Part shown: one piece after another, positions 1 through 8,747 of the stretch
Numbering within the stretch: the first letter of the stretch is position 1
Layout of the letters: each line of letters starts with the position of its first letter
NCBI RefSeq assembly: GCF_011068285.1
Contig: NZ_CP049616.1
Coordinates: 3,018,501 to 3,082,500, forward strand
Reading direction: 5' to 3'
DNA length: 64,000 nt
Origin: Flagellimonas oceani
GTDB taxonomy: Bacteria; Bacteroidota; Bacteroidia; Flavobacteriales; Flavobacteriaceae
Translations under genes and position numbers: made by a program
Notes under the pieces: model-generated
What the model was told of the DNA's origin: nothing
The model's input: the letters and a program-made list of their open reading frames with translations, nothing else
The model's database searches: none

Positions 1-1
1 A

Positions 2-199
2 CCGATTGGCGACAATTTTACAATGGGCTATGAGGATGCGACCATTGCAAGCGACTTTATTAAATGTGACCAAGTCATCGGTTGCCATTACGACACTTTC
101 CCCCCAATTAAATTGGATAAATCCAAAGCTGCGGAATATTTTGAGAAGAAAGGCAAAAAATTGATTCTGCCCGATATTGGGGAGTCCATTGACTTATAA
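2..199 (+). CDS. UPF0173-like metal-dependent hydrolase, C-terminal fragment
   Basis: Only the last 65 codons are inside the window; the gene enters from the left edge. The readable part begins P-I-G-D-N-F-T-M-G and contains GCHYDTFPPI before ending at TAA. The GDxFTMG / HYxTFP pair is typical of the C-terminal half of UPF0173 metallo-beta-lactamase-fold hydrolases (YtkL-like), where the Asp and the late His help bind the metal centre. The natural substrate of this family is not established. The gene is convergent with the downstream lipoprotein gene, and a strong hairpin lies 10 bases after its stop. Without the N-terminal HxHxDH motif the assignment rests on this tail alone, but the match to the family is clear. 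Confidence 0.75.
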   Translation, partial: PIGDNFTMGYEDATIASDFIKCDQVIGCHYDTFPPIKLDKSKAAEYFEKKGKKLILPDIGESIDL

Positions 200-209
200 A
201 AACAAAAAA

Positions 210-228
210 GCCTCCGACTTTCGGAGGC
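210..228. terminator. Bidirectional rho-independent terminator
   Basis: A perfect 8-bp stem (GCCTCCGA / TCGGAGGC) with a CTT loop. It is followed on the plus strand by a T-rich run (TTTCTAATTCTT) and preceded by A-rich sequence (AAAACAAAAAA), which gives a U-tract when read on the minus strand. It lies between two convergent genes, 10 bases past the plus-strand stop and 10 bases past the minus-strand stop, so it can end both transcripts. Confidence 0.9.
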
Positions 229-238
229 TTTCTAATTC

Positions 239-946
239 TTAGGGAGCCTTAAAACTCCGCGTCGAAATCGAAAAGTTGCCAGAAGTGTCCTTGGAGATTA
301 TTTCAACCGAATAGTCGACCCCATCAATAAATTGGATTGGGTCGACAATATTAGCATCGACACCCGTTTCTTCCAATATAATATTTTCGTTTTCAAGAAT
401 TTTTATGTCATAGGTAAGCGCATCGTCGTCCTCATCACTACCAACCCAACTTATAGACATTTCCATTGTTTCGGTATTAAACGCAACGCTTATTTCTGCT
501 GCGTAGGGTGCGTAATTGCCCACTGGTATTCCAGGGGTGGTAAAAGAATAGGTGTTTCCTGGTGTTTTCCCAAACTCATTGATTGCTGTAACGGACCAAG
601 TATAGGTCTTCCCTCTTTGCAGTTCCACTTGGGCCTCCAAATTGGAATACATATTGCTGAATACCTCAGAACTACCTTCCATAACAGCTAATTCGTAATT
701 GTCCGCAAATTGCGCCTCGTTCCAATTAAAAGCAATCAAGACCATGGAATCGTCCGAGGGTACTTCTTCATAATCGGAACAAGGTTCCCCGTTCACAGGC
801 AATGTTCCTGTTACTTTCAAAGGCAAATCATTACTGGGTTCAGGTTCCGGGGGCGGTTGTTCCCCTCCGCTTCCTCCCCCACAAGAGCAAAGAATAAGGG
901 TCATACAAAAACATATCATCTGGGCAATTGACTTCATTGTCTTCAT
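239..946 (-). CDS. Fibronectin-III-like lipoprotein
   Basis: A 235-residue protein with a signal peptide ending in a lipobox (LILCSC, lipidated Cys near residue 22), followed by a Gly/Pro/Glu-rich linker typical of surface-exposed Bacteroidota lipoproteins. Two beta-sandwich units follow: one around residues 70-138 with F-N-W-N...Y-T-W-S-V-T-A and a closing YSFTTP, the other around 145-235 with SISWVGSDEDDD and SVEIISKD. Both look like fibronectin type III or related Ig-like folds. Its ATG overlaps the stop of the giant T9SS gene upstream by four bases (ATGA), so the two are translationally coupled and probably work together at the cell surface. No enzymatic motif is visible, and the specific role is unknown. 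Confidence 0.75.
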   Translation of the reverse strand: MKTMKSIAQMICFCMTLILCSCGGGSGGEQPPPEPEPSNDLPLKVTGTLPVNGEPCSDYEEVPSDDSMVLIAFNWNEAQFADNYELAVMEGSSEVFSNMYSNLEAQVELQRGKTYTWSVTAINEFGKTPGNTYSFTTPGIPVGNYAPYAAEISVAFNTETMEMSISWVGSDEDDDALTYDIKILENENIILEETGVDANIVDPIQFIDGVDYSVEIISKDTSGNFSISTRSFKAP

Positions 947-3900
947 CGCTTTACAATTTTTACGGTTTCCATATGTCCTTCAACTTCCATTTGCAAGAAA
1001 TAAACTCCCGATTTCAGGGTGGAAACATCTATACTTTTGTTGTTTTGATCATAATTGATAGCCCTGACAAGCCTTCCATCCAAACCAAAAACCATTGTGT
1101 TAATTACACTTTTATTGGTCATTATATTTACTCGGGATGAGGTTATGGTCGGATACACTTGAATGGCGTCTCCAATAAAAAAGCTATCGGACACAATGCC
1201 TTGGCAAGCATTCTCACCTGAAATGGAAACTTCACTTTGACCGTACAAGTTCTCAATCAGAATGTTTTGCCTTCCTGTATTTTCAAAGGAGTAGCTTTTT
1301 TTCTCCCCATTTATCAAAACATCATAATTCTTACTTCCAGCTACCTCATATAAAACGGTACCATTTTTGGAATCGGTCGAAGCTCTTTTTCCCGTTATGG
1401 AAGACAAACTGTTTATAGTGGCACCATAAGTTTGTTCGAACAAAATTTCAGGTATGGAAACGGTAATGGTATACATTCCTGCGGATAGATTACCAATTTC
1501 AAATTCCTGCCCGGATGCTACATCATCAAATTGATTGGAGTAAGAATTACCAGATATTGAAATATCCATCAAATGACCCGGTACATCCATCAAAATATGT
1601 ACTGCCCCATCCGTACTATCGATACAACTAGGTGTCAATACATAAACCTGGACGGCATCCGCTGGAATAATTTCACATCCATATTCATCCACTACAGCAT
1701 CTGGATTGGTGTTCAAACAAAGGTCCAGATGGTCCAAAACTCCATCGGCATCATTGTCCTCGTTGCAAAAAGGGACCTTGCCGCCATCGATGATTGTCCA
1801 GCCAAAGTTATCAATAAGATTTTGTCGTGCTTCTTCAGAATCACAATATTGACTTGAGCCAGCATCAAAATTAATATTAGTCTGCAAACTTGAAAGGGAA
1901 CCCCATCCATTTAATATTCCATCATAATTGCCATTGGATAGCTGTACGCCAAGGAACATCCAATCCATATTTGTTACATTAGAGACATCCCACTTACCCA
2001 AATCTTGATCAAAAGCGACCGCTTCTTGAAACATACTGTCCATATCTGTGACACTAGACACATCCCAAGAAGATATATCCTGATTAAAGCGATCTGTCCA
2101 CAGGAACATAACCGCCATACTGCTGACATTGGAAACATCCCATGACGATATATTTTGGTTAAAAACCCTATTGCCCATGAACATCCCTTCCATCCGGTTT
2201 ACATTTGAAACATTCCAACTTCCTATATACCGATCAAAACTGTTTGCAGATCTGAACATGTAGGCCATATCATCAACACTGGAAACATCCCAGAGGCCTA
2301 TGTCTTGATTAAATGAGCTGGCACCACTAAACATATTAACCATTCGGGTAACGTTGGAAACATCCCATGATGATATATCTTGGTTGAAGGATGATGCTCC
2401 CAAGAACATAGCTCCCAAATCCGTGACATTGGAAACATCCCAACCGCCAATATCTTGATTGAACAATGGCGCGTCAAGAAAGACACCGAACATTGTAGTG
2501 ACACCTGAAACATCCCAATCCGAAAAATTCGGTTTTCCTACCAAGCTACTGCAAGCCCTAAACATATAACCCATGTCTTCAACATTGGAAAGATCTGGAA
2601 CATCAGTTGCGACAACGTCCAAATTTGTACAACGCGCAAAGGCATCGGCCATTGAACTCCATTGAAGGTCGCCCCATTGACTTACTGAAATCAACTTTTC
2701 GTAATCCTTTGCCTCATCTTCTGGAAAATAATTGAAATATATTCTTGGGAATTTTCCACTTATCGAAACTTGATAGGTTCCTGCAGTTGCATAAGTATGT
2801 GTAATATCACCTGTTATATTTTCATCAGAAGTACCATCGCCCCAAGCAACAGTATAGTTGTAGGTTTCATCAGGATGGGTAGGAATTGTAATTTGATTAT
2901 CCGCAGAAATCCCGGGGTTGTCTGTTTTCCATGTAGTCACAAAAAAACACGTTTCGTTGGCACCTGCATCGTCTATTACCCATCCATAGGTGTCAATTAA
3001 ATATTGTCTCTCATCCGCGGCACTACAATAATAATTGTCCGGAGCCCCCAATTGCACCCCACTTTTTAAAGATGGCAACTGACTCCAACCTATCAAGATT
3101 TTATCATAATTCGTATTTGAAAGGCCAGAGCCCTTGAACAAATTGGTCATATTTTCCATCTCTTGAACATTCCAATTGCTCAAATCTTGATTAAACGATT
3201 CGGCATCTTCGAACATTCCATAGAAATCTCTCTTTCCGGTAACATCCCATTCTCCAATTGAACCATTAAAACTACTGGCTCCTCTGAACATAAAGTTCAT
3301 ATATGTCGCCTTTTCAATATCCCAATTGGCAATAGATGCGTTCCCCTTCAAGGATTTGGCATCCCAGAACATCCCACTTAAGGAAACTCCTCTTGAGAAA
3401 TCGGGAATATCCGTTGCCGTAATATCCATATTTTCACAGCCTGAGAATGCAAAACCCATTGACCTCCAACGGTTTGAACCCCATTGATCCACGGATAATA
3501 ATTTTAAATCATCGGAGGTTTGGGGACCAAATTCATAACCGTTGAAATATATTCTAGGAAATTTTCCAGTAATCGACACCTCATATACTCCAGGCTGTGC
3601 ATACGTATGGGTAATGTCTCCAGTAACTGCTTCATCAAAAGTACCATCTCCCCAATCTACCCTATAGTCATAAATATCTGTTGCACTTGTTGGAATAGTT
3701 ATTTGATTGTCATTTGAAGGACCTGGGTTATCCGTCTTCCAAGTAGTCACAAAAGGTACTTCGGGTTCACAGTCAATCCCATAATCGTTTATGGTCCAGC
3801 CGTAATCATTGATTAAGGTAGCTCTTTCGTTTTCGGCCGTACAGTATATAGCATCATTGGCCCCTAAAGTAACGCCCGTCTTTAATCCCGGAAGTTGCGA

Positions 3901-6066
3901 CCAAGCAATCAGTATAGCATCATAATTTTCTCTGGATAAATCCGAATCATCGAAAGCATTACTCATATCCAACACATTGGAAATATCCCATGAACTTAAA
4001 TCTTGATCAAAGTGGCCTTGGTTAAAAGCATTTCGCATACTTACAAGGCTCGAAACATTCCAACCGGTAATATCATGATTGAAATAGGTGCTATTAAATA
4101 TAAAATCGATATTAACAACATTACCTACATCCCAGTCAGAAATGTCCTGATTGAACATACCGCTGCTAAACAGCCCCGCCATGTTCACTACATTGCTTAC
4201 GTCCCATGAATTAATGTCATTATTAAAACTAGAACTAAAAAACATATATGACATGTCCTCTACATTGCTCGTATCCCAAGACGAAATATCCTGATTAAAT
4301 GAAGACTTGTCGAACATGTAGGACATATCCGTGATTGTGCTCACATCCCAAGAATCAAAACTTTCAACTCCATTAAAGCTGGAGAATTCCCGGGTATCTC
4401 TATAATCATAAGTGAGATAGTTACAGTAATAAAACATTCGGCGTAAACTCGTAACATTCGATAGGTTTGGGGCATCTGTAGCCCCAACCGCAAGATTGGA
4501 ACAACCTGCAAAGGCGGATTCCATTGAAGTCCAAGCAATATCTCCCCACTGTTTGATATTAAGAAGCTTATCTGCATCGCCGGATTCGTTAAAATAAATC
4601 CTGGGAAAGTCTCCGCTAATGGAAACTTCATAGGTTCCTGGAGCTGAATATGTATGAGTAATACCTGCAACCACATCAGTATCGACAGTGCCATCACCCC
4701 AATCTATTGCATAATCATAAAGTGATTCATTGGAAACAGGAATACTAATCTGGTTACTGGCTGAAGCTCCAGGATTGTCAGTCTTCCAAGTTGTAACAAA
4801 CGGACAACCTTTGCCTTCATCCGTAATGGTCCAACCATAATCGGTAATAAGAAATGTCCGAGCCATTTCGCCGTTACAAAATGTGCTGCGTCCAGCATCT
4901 AATTGAACTCCACTCTGCAAACTTGGAAGGTTAGACCAACCAATAAGAGTATTATCGTAATTCCATTGGGAAAGTTTCGTAAAGGAAAACATATTGGACA
5001 TACTTGTTACGTTGCCAATATCCCAATCACCTAAATTTTGATCAAACGCCTGTGCAAATTGGAACATACTGCCCAAATCCACTACGTTGGACATATCCCA
5101 AGCACTTAAGTCTTGATTAAACGACATAGCTTGATCAAAAAGTGAATTCATACTTTCTACATTGGAAACATCCCATTCTCCAATAGGTTGATTAAATGAA
5201 GTAGCTCCACTAAACGCATTGGCCATATTGGTAACATTGGAAACGTTCCAACTGCCGATAGGCTGATCAAAAGAACTTGCCCCGGAAAACATACCGTTCA
5301 TAAATATCAAGTTCTCTAAATTCCATGATGAAACATCTTGGTTAAACGCAGATGCTGTTTGGAACATATACTGTGCATCGCGTAAATTTGATGTATCCCA
5401 ACCTCCTATATCTTGGTTAAAAGATTCAGCTCCAGAAAACATAAACCCCATCCCCCCGACATTAGACGTATCCCAACCTCCTATATCTTCATTAAAAAGT
5501 ATTGCATACTCGAACATACTATAAAAGGAAGTAATAGAACTTACGTCCCAATTTCTCATAGCTTCATTAGTAGATAGAGAGGAACAAAATCTAAACATGG
5601 AACTAAGATTATCAGTGTTTGAAAGGTCGGGGATGTCCGTGGCGTTGATCACCATGTTCTCACAACCAAAAAATGCATTTTGCATAGAACTCCATTGGAT
5701 AGAACCCCATTGATCTATGCTCAACAATTTATTGTTATCGTCAAGTCCATTAACTAAAAATCCAGAACTACCTGAGACCATTTGTGCCTCAAAGTATATT
5801 CGTGGAAATGTGCCAGAAATGGAAACTTGATAAGTGCCGGGAACTCCATATGTGTGCGTGATATCACCTGATACGTTGGAATCGGAAGTGCCATCGCCCC
5901 AATCAACAGTATAGTTGTAGGTTTCTCCCGTAAAAGTGGGAATTGTAATTTGATTATCGGCTGATACTCCTGGATTGTCGGTCTTCCAAGTAGTGATAAA
6001 TTCCGTTTGGGCAGATACCATAAAATGAACCAGGCCCAAAAGGATTGAGAAGTAGAATTTTTTCAT
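943..6066 (-). CDS. T9SS-exported protein with four PKD-like/BspA (DUF285) modules
   Basis: A 1707-residue secreted protein. After a signal peptide (cleavage near VSAQ, residue 20), four homologous modules begin at about residues 21, 422, 770 and 1042. Each opens with TTWKTDNPG and a PKD-like unit (Y-x-V-D-W-G-D-G-T...DITHTY...PGTYQVSISG...FPRIYF). A run of about 25-residue BspA-type repeats (W-D-V-S-N-V-x-x-M-x-x-M-F-x-x-A-x-S-F-N-Q-D) follows. Each module closes with a conserved segment around ILIGWS-x-LPSL-x-SG. After residue 1433 comes a calcium-binding-looking stretch (NEDNDADGVLD). The last 75 residues form a type A T9SS sorting domain (IQVYPTITSSRVNI ... LKSGVYFLQM ... VKR). BspA repeats elsewhere mediate adhesion, so a surface adhesin or matrix protein is likely. 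It overlaps the next lipoprotein gene by four bases. Confidence 0.85.
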   Translation of the reverse strand: MKKFYFSILLGLVHFMVSAQTEFITTWKTDNPGVSADNQITIPTFTGETYNYTVDWGDGTSDSNVSGDITHTYGVPGTYQVSISGTFPRIYFEAQMVSGSSGFLVNGLDDNNKLLSIDQWGSIQWSSMQNAFFGCENMVINATDIPDLSNTDNLSSMFRFCSSLSTNEAMRNWDVSSITSFYSMFEYAILFNEDIGGWDTSNVGGMGFMFSGAESFNQDIGGWDTSNLRDAQYMFQTASAFNQDVSSWNLENLIFMNGMFSGASSFDQPIGSWNVSNVTNMANAFSGATSFNQPIGEWDVSNVESMNSLFDQAMSFNQDLSAWDMSNVVDLGSMFQFAQAFDQNLGDWDIGNVTSMSNMFSFTKLSQWNYDNTLIGWSNLPSLQSGVQLDAGRSTFCNGEMARTFLITDYGWTITDEGKGCPFVTTWKTDNPGASASNQISIPVSNESLYDYAIDWGDGTVDTDVVAGITHTYSAPGTYEVSISGDFPRIYFNESGDADKLLNIKQWGDIAWTSMESAFAGCSNLAVGATDAPNLSNVTSLRRMFYYCNYLTYDYRDTREFSSFNGVESFDSWDVSTITDMSYMFDKSSFNQDISSWDTSNVEDMSYMFFSSSFNNDINSWDVSNVVNMAGLFSSGMFNQDISDWDVGNVVNIDFIFNSTYFNHDITGWNVSSLVSMRNAFNQGHFDQDLSSWDISNVLDMSNAFDDSDLSRENYDAILIAWSQLPGLKTGVTLGANDAIYCTAENERATLINDYGWTINDYGIDCEPEVPFVTTWKTDNPGPSNDNQITIPTSATDIYDYRVDWGDGTFDEAVTGDITHTYAQPGVYEVSITGKFPRIYFNGYEFGPQTSDDLKLLSVDQWGSNRWRSMGFAFSGCENMDITATDIPDFSRGVSLSGMFWDAKSLKGNASIANWDIEKATYMNFMFRGASSFNGSIGEWDVTGKRDFYGMFEDAESFNQDLSNWNVQEMENMTNLFKGSGLSNTNYDKILIGWSQLPSLKSGVQLGAPDNYYCSAADERQYLIDTYGWVIDDAGANETCFFVTTWKTDNPGISADNQITIPTHPDETYNYTVAWGDGTSDENITGDITHTYATAGTYQVSISGKFPRIYFNYFPEDEAKDYEKLISVSQWGDLQWSSMADAFARCTNLDVVATDVPDLSNVEDMGYMFRACSSLVGKPNFSDWDVSGVTTMFGVFLDAPLFNQDIGGWDVSNVTDLGAMFLGASSFNQDISSWDVSNVTRMVNMFSGASSFNQDIGLWDVSSVDDMAYMFRSANSFDRYIGSWNVSNVNRMEGMFMGNRVFNQNISSWDVSNVSSMAVMFLWTDRFNQDISSWDVSSVTDMDSMFQEAVAFDQDLGKWDVSNVTNMDWMFLGVQLSNGNYDGILNGWGSLSSLQTNINFDAGSSQYCDSEEARQNLIDNFGWTIIDGGKVPFCNEDNDADGVLDHLDLCLNTNPDAVVDEYGCEIIPADAVQVYVLTPSCIDSTDGAVHILMDVPGHLMDISISGNSYSNQFDDVASGQEFEIGNLSAGMYTITVSIPEILFEQTYGATINSLSSITGKRASTDSKNGTVLYEVAGSKNYDVLINGEKKSYSFENTGRQNILIENLYGQSEVSISGENACQGIVSDSFFIGDAIQVYPTITSSRVNIMTNKSVINTMVFGLDGRLVRAINYDQNNKSIDVSTLKSGVYFLQMEVEGHMETVKIVKR

Positions 6067-6225
6067 GCGTTAGTTTAGCTGTGGAAACTTACATTTTTAA
6101 AAGCTAACGTGAAAAAACATTTCGATAAAACGTAATATTTTTCTTATGAAGTCAGTTTTTGTTCAAAACACGTTTTGTGCTTTTAGATTCATTAGATATC
6201 ATAATATGTGCAATTCTTTCAACAA

Positions 6226-6768
6226 TCATCCTATGGCAAAGGCACCATAGCTTCCATGATGGGTAAGGCTTACAGAAAGTATTTGTTCCCCATTCGTCAA
6301 TGCGGGAACTCCCATTTCGTTCTTTACTAGCTGATAGGAATCAGCAACGCAACTGAGCAGCCTTTCCTTCAACTCATTGCTCTGCTGCTTTTGCCCCGTA
6401 CTTTCAAATTTGATGATGTTAGAACCCAAGTTTTGTCGATTCAACCTTGCTTCTGACAGTATGTAATTGGCTGTCTCCGTTGTTTCAATATAACATTGGA
6501 AATCCTTGAATCCCACAACCCATGAATTATGGTTGGTTTCACATTCGAACGCCTTGGGATTATAAAAACGAACAGGATGTAGTTGCGTGTAAAGTTTGTA
6601 GGATGCCTCTTTTATACTCCATAATCGCCAGACCATTCGAAATGGGTTTGCTGTATTTTGGATATATGTTTGTTCCGATTCTGAAAAAAGTTTATCCAAG
6701 AACCGTGGTCGTTGCCAATTTGAAGCATACCTCGCTTCAGCAAGATCAACAATGTCGTTTCCGACCAT
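6226..6768 (-). CDS. 4'-phosphopantetheinyl transferase
   Basis: A 180-residue protein of the Sfp/AcpS superfamily, which moves phosphopantetheine from CoA to a carrier-protein serine. The two signature motifs are present: GNDIVDL at residues 3-9, with Asp5 and Asp8 as likely magnesium ligands, and WSIKEASYKL at 50-59, with the conserved W-x-x-K-E-A. The length fits a single-domain Sfp-type enzyme. It is the last gene of the eight-gene operon, and its ATG overlaps the stop of the acyl carrier protein gene by one base. The simplest reading is that it activates that carrier protein for the pathway. Confidence 0.85.
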   Translation of the reverse strand: MVGNDIVDLAEARYASNWQRPRFLDKLFSESEQTYIQNTANPFRMVWRLWSIKEASYKLYTQLHPVRFYNPKAFECETNHNSWVVGFKDFQCYIETTETANYILSEARLNRQNLGSNIIKFESTGQKQQSNELKERLLSCVADSYQLVKNEMGVPALTNGEQILSVSLTHHGSYGAFAIG

Positions 6769-7019
6769 TACTTGCCCATTTTGGTGGTGACTATGCCCAT
6801 GGCCGACTTTACATCAAGCATTTGCTCCATATCCTCATTTTCCAAGCGGATATCAAATTCGTCCTCAATATCCAAAATAATGTCCACCAAATTCGCTGAG
6901 TTTATCTTGAGGTCATTTACAAAATCTGTGTCTTCGGAGAGGTTTTTGAAAGCTTCTTCATCTTGAACATAAGGTTCGATGATGGGTTTTAATTTGGCGA
7001 TCAATTCTTCTTTCTTCAT
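6768..7019 (-). CDS. Acyl carrier protein
   Basis: An 83-residue acidic protein with the length and helical pattern of a discrete acyl carrier protein. The attachment serine is read as Ser41 in DLKINSANLVDIILDIEDEF. The usual D-S-L/M triplet is N-S-A here, a divergence common in pathway-dedicated carriers. It lies between the ketosynthase gene (18-base gap) and the phosphopantetheinyl transferase gene (one-base overlap). It would carry the growing acyl chain between the ketosynthase, dehydratase and reductase of this operon, and perhaps hand it to the type III polyketide synthase. It differs enough from a housekeeping AcpP to be a specialised paralogue. Confidence 0.88.
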   Translation of the reverse strand: MKKEELIAKLKPIIEPYVQDEEAFKNLSEDTDFVNDLKINSANLVDIILDIEDEFDIRLENEDMEQMLDVKSAMGIVTTKMGK

Positions 7020-7037
7020 ATTTTTTTGAAAGGTAAG

Positions 7038-8312
7038 TTACGGTTTAAATCGCTTAAATAAAACACAGGCATTCACATCCCCGAAACCAAAACTGGCCTT
7101 GGCGACCACATCAATTTGGTGATTCATGGATTTGGTCGGCACCTTCGCTGCAGCAATCATGGCCTTGATCTCGTCGTGGAGATCTTCACAATTGATGTTC
7201 GGCGCTATAAACTGTTCCTTAATTTGAACAATGCTGGCCACACATTCAATAGCGCCCGCCGCGGCCAAGCAATGCCCAATCAATGATTTGGTCGAATTGA
7301 TAAAGGGAAAATCATCACCGTTTCTCCCCAATCCCTTGGTCCAATTTTCAATTTCCAGGGCATCCTTGGACGTGGCGGTCAGATGGCCGTTGATAGCATC
7401 TATTTCATTCGGATTTATTCCTGAATTTTTCAAGGCATTTTTTATACATCGTTGCACGGCCTCCGGATTTGGTGCGGTCAAGGTGCCGCCTTGGCGCTGC
7501 CCTCCAGAGTTGACTTCTCCGCCCAAAACCTCAGCATAAATCGTCGCACCACGTTCCATTGCAGATTCCAAGGATTCCAACACCAAAGCTCCCGCACCAC
7601 TCCCTGGCACAAAACCGGATGCCGTGGCACTCATGGGCCTAGAGCCTTTTTCCGGTTCGTCGTTATGTTTGTAAGTCATCACCCGCATGGCGTCAAACCC
7701 GCCCCAAACGTAGGGCCCATAATCGCTGCAACTACCTACTAGCATTCTTTTCGCCTTTCCGCTCGCAATACGGTCGTATCCCATTAAAACAGCTTCCGTA
7801 CCTGTTGTGCAGGCCGATGAATTTGTAGTCACCTGATTGCCCAGCCCAAGCATACCGCCCAAATAAGCGCTAACACCACTGCCCATGGTCTGCAAAACAA
7901 CTGTGCTGCCCAAACGCCTTACGTTACCGTCATCCAGTTGATAAATGGCTTCCCGGAATTTATCGACGCCTGATGTGCCTGTCCCAAAAATAAGCCCTGA
8001 GTCGTAATCCAGCTCGCTCTCCGGATGCTTATCAAATCCAGCATCTTTCCATGCATCAATACCGGCAATGCAACCGTACAAAATGCCGGAACTATTAAAT
8101 CCCCGCAACTGCAATTCTGTAAAATAGTGGGATTTCAATTCCTCCGTGATGTTTGGGACACCTCCTATTTGGCACGAAAAATTGAGTTCTTTTAATTGTG
8201 GATGGAACGAGATACCGGAAGTTCCATCTTTCAAAGCCTCCGTGAATTGTGGAATACCCACACCGTTTGGTGCAACTACTCCGATTCCTGTGATGACGAC
8301 GCGATGCTTCAT
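7038..8312 (-). CDS. Beta-ketoacyl-ACP synthase (KAS II type)
   Basis: A 424-residue thiolase-fold condensing enzyme, close to the usual FabF length. The nucleophile is Cys168 in NSSACTTGTEA. The two histidines are His310 in INGHLTATSKDALE (NGHLT replaces the more usual NAHGT) and His347 in KSLIGHCLAAAGAIE, with Lys342 just before the latter. This is an elongating Cys-His-His synthase, not a KAS III. The ATG overlaps the dehydratase stop by four bases. With its own carrier protein and dehydratase alongside, it should build an acyl chain for this operon's product rather than serve general fatty acid synthesis. Chain length cannot be judged from sequence. Confidence 0.88.
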   Translation of the reverse strand: MKHRVVITGIGVVAPNGVGIPQFTEALKDGTSGISFHPQLKELNFSCQIGGVPNITEELKSHYFTELQLRGFNSSGILYGCIAGIDAWKDAGFDKHPESELDYDSGLIFGTGTSGVDKFREAIYQLDDGNVRRLGSTVVLQTMGSGVSAYLGGMLGLGNQVTTNSSACTTGTEAVLMGYDRIASGKAKRMLVGSCSDYGPYVWGGFDAMRVMTYKHNDEPEKGSRPMSATASGFVPGSGAGALVLESLESAMERGATIYAEVLGGEVNSGGQRQGGTLTAPNPEAVQRCIKNALKNSGINPNEIDAINGHLTATSKDALEIENWTKGLGRNGDDFPFINSTKSLIGHCLAAAGAIECVASIVQIKEQFIAPNINCEDLHDEIKAMIAAAKVPTKSMNHQIDVVAKASFGFGDVNACVLFKRFKP

Positions 8313-8746
8313 ACTTTCAACATTCCCGAAATTATCCCTCTCGCCACAAGTTCCTCCTTTTCGTTCAGCATTTTTACCTTACATTTCAATTTATTGAATC
8401 GAAATACCTCCTTTTCGGAATGTACAATGACTTTTTGGCCCGGCAAGACGGGCAAATAAAAATCCATTTGATGGGAGGTCAAGGCAATCTGTGGTTTTTG
8501 GCTGTTCCTCAACTCATCCTTAACCAAATACATACCCAAACAAACCAAACCGATCTGCGCCATACATTCCGTCAGAATTACACCCGGGGTGATAGGGTTG
8601 CCCTTAAAATGACCTTCGTAAAAGAATTCATCCTCTTTAAAGGTATAGTGCCCTGTTATGTGGTGTTCAGAAATGGTCTCAATCCCGTCCACGAATAAAA
8701 ATGGGGATTGATAGGGCAATAATGCTATGATTTCCTCTGCCTCCAT
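8309..8746 (-). CDS. 3-hydroxyacyl-ACP dehydratase, FabZ-like hotdog protein
   Basis: A 145-residue hotdog-fold protein. The catalytic His46 lies in YEGHFKGNPITPGV and the acid Glu60 in ILTECMAQ, matching the FabZ pattern (GHFP...PGV...E). It removes water from 3-hydroxyacyl-ACP to give trans-2-enoyl-ACP. An in-frame codon at 8770 would lengthen the protein by eight residues. I chose the ATG at 8746 because it lies one base after the stop of the upstream reductase gene, the same spacing seen at the neighbouring junction, and because the mature fold begins at MEAEEIIALLPYQ. The stop overlaps the ketosynthase ATG by four bases. Confidence 0.85.
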   Translation of the reverse strand: MEAEEIIALLPYQSPFLFVDGIETISEHHITGHYTFKEDEFFYEGHFKGNPITPGVILTECMAQIGLVCLGMYLVKDELRNSQKPQIALTSHQMDFYLPVLPGQKVIVHSEKEVFRFNKLKCKVKMLNEKEELVARGIISGMLKV

Positions 8747-8747
8747 G

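Noticed and set aside
1900..5600. Regularly spaced near-repeats of about 75 bases that at first sight resemble a repeat array.
   Set aside because: They are the codons for BspA-type 25-residue repeats within one long reading frame. The units are diverged and there are no unique spacers, so this is not a CRISPR array.
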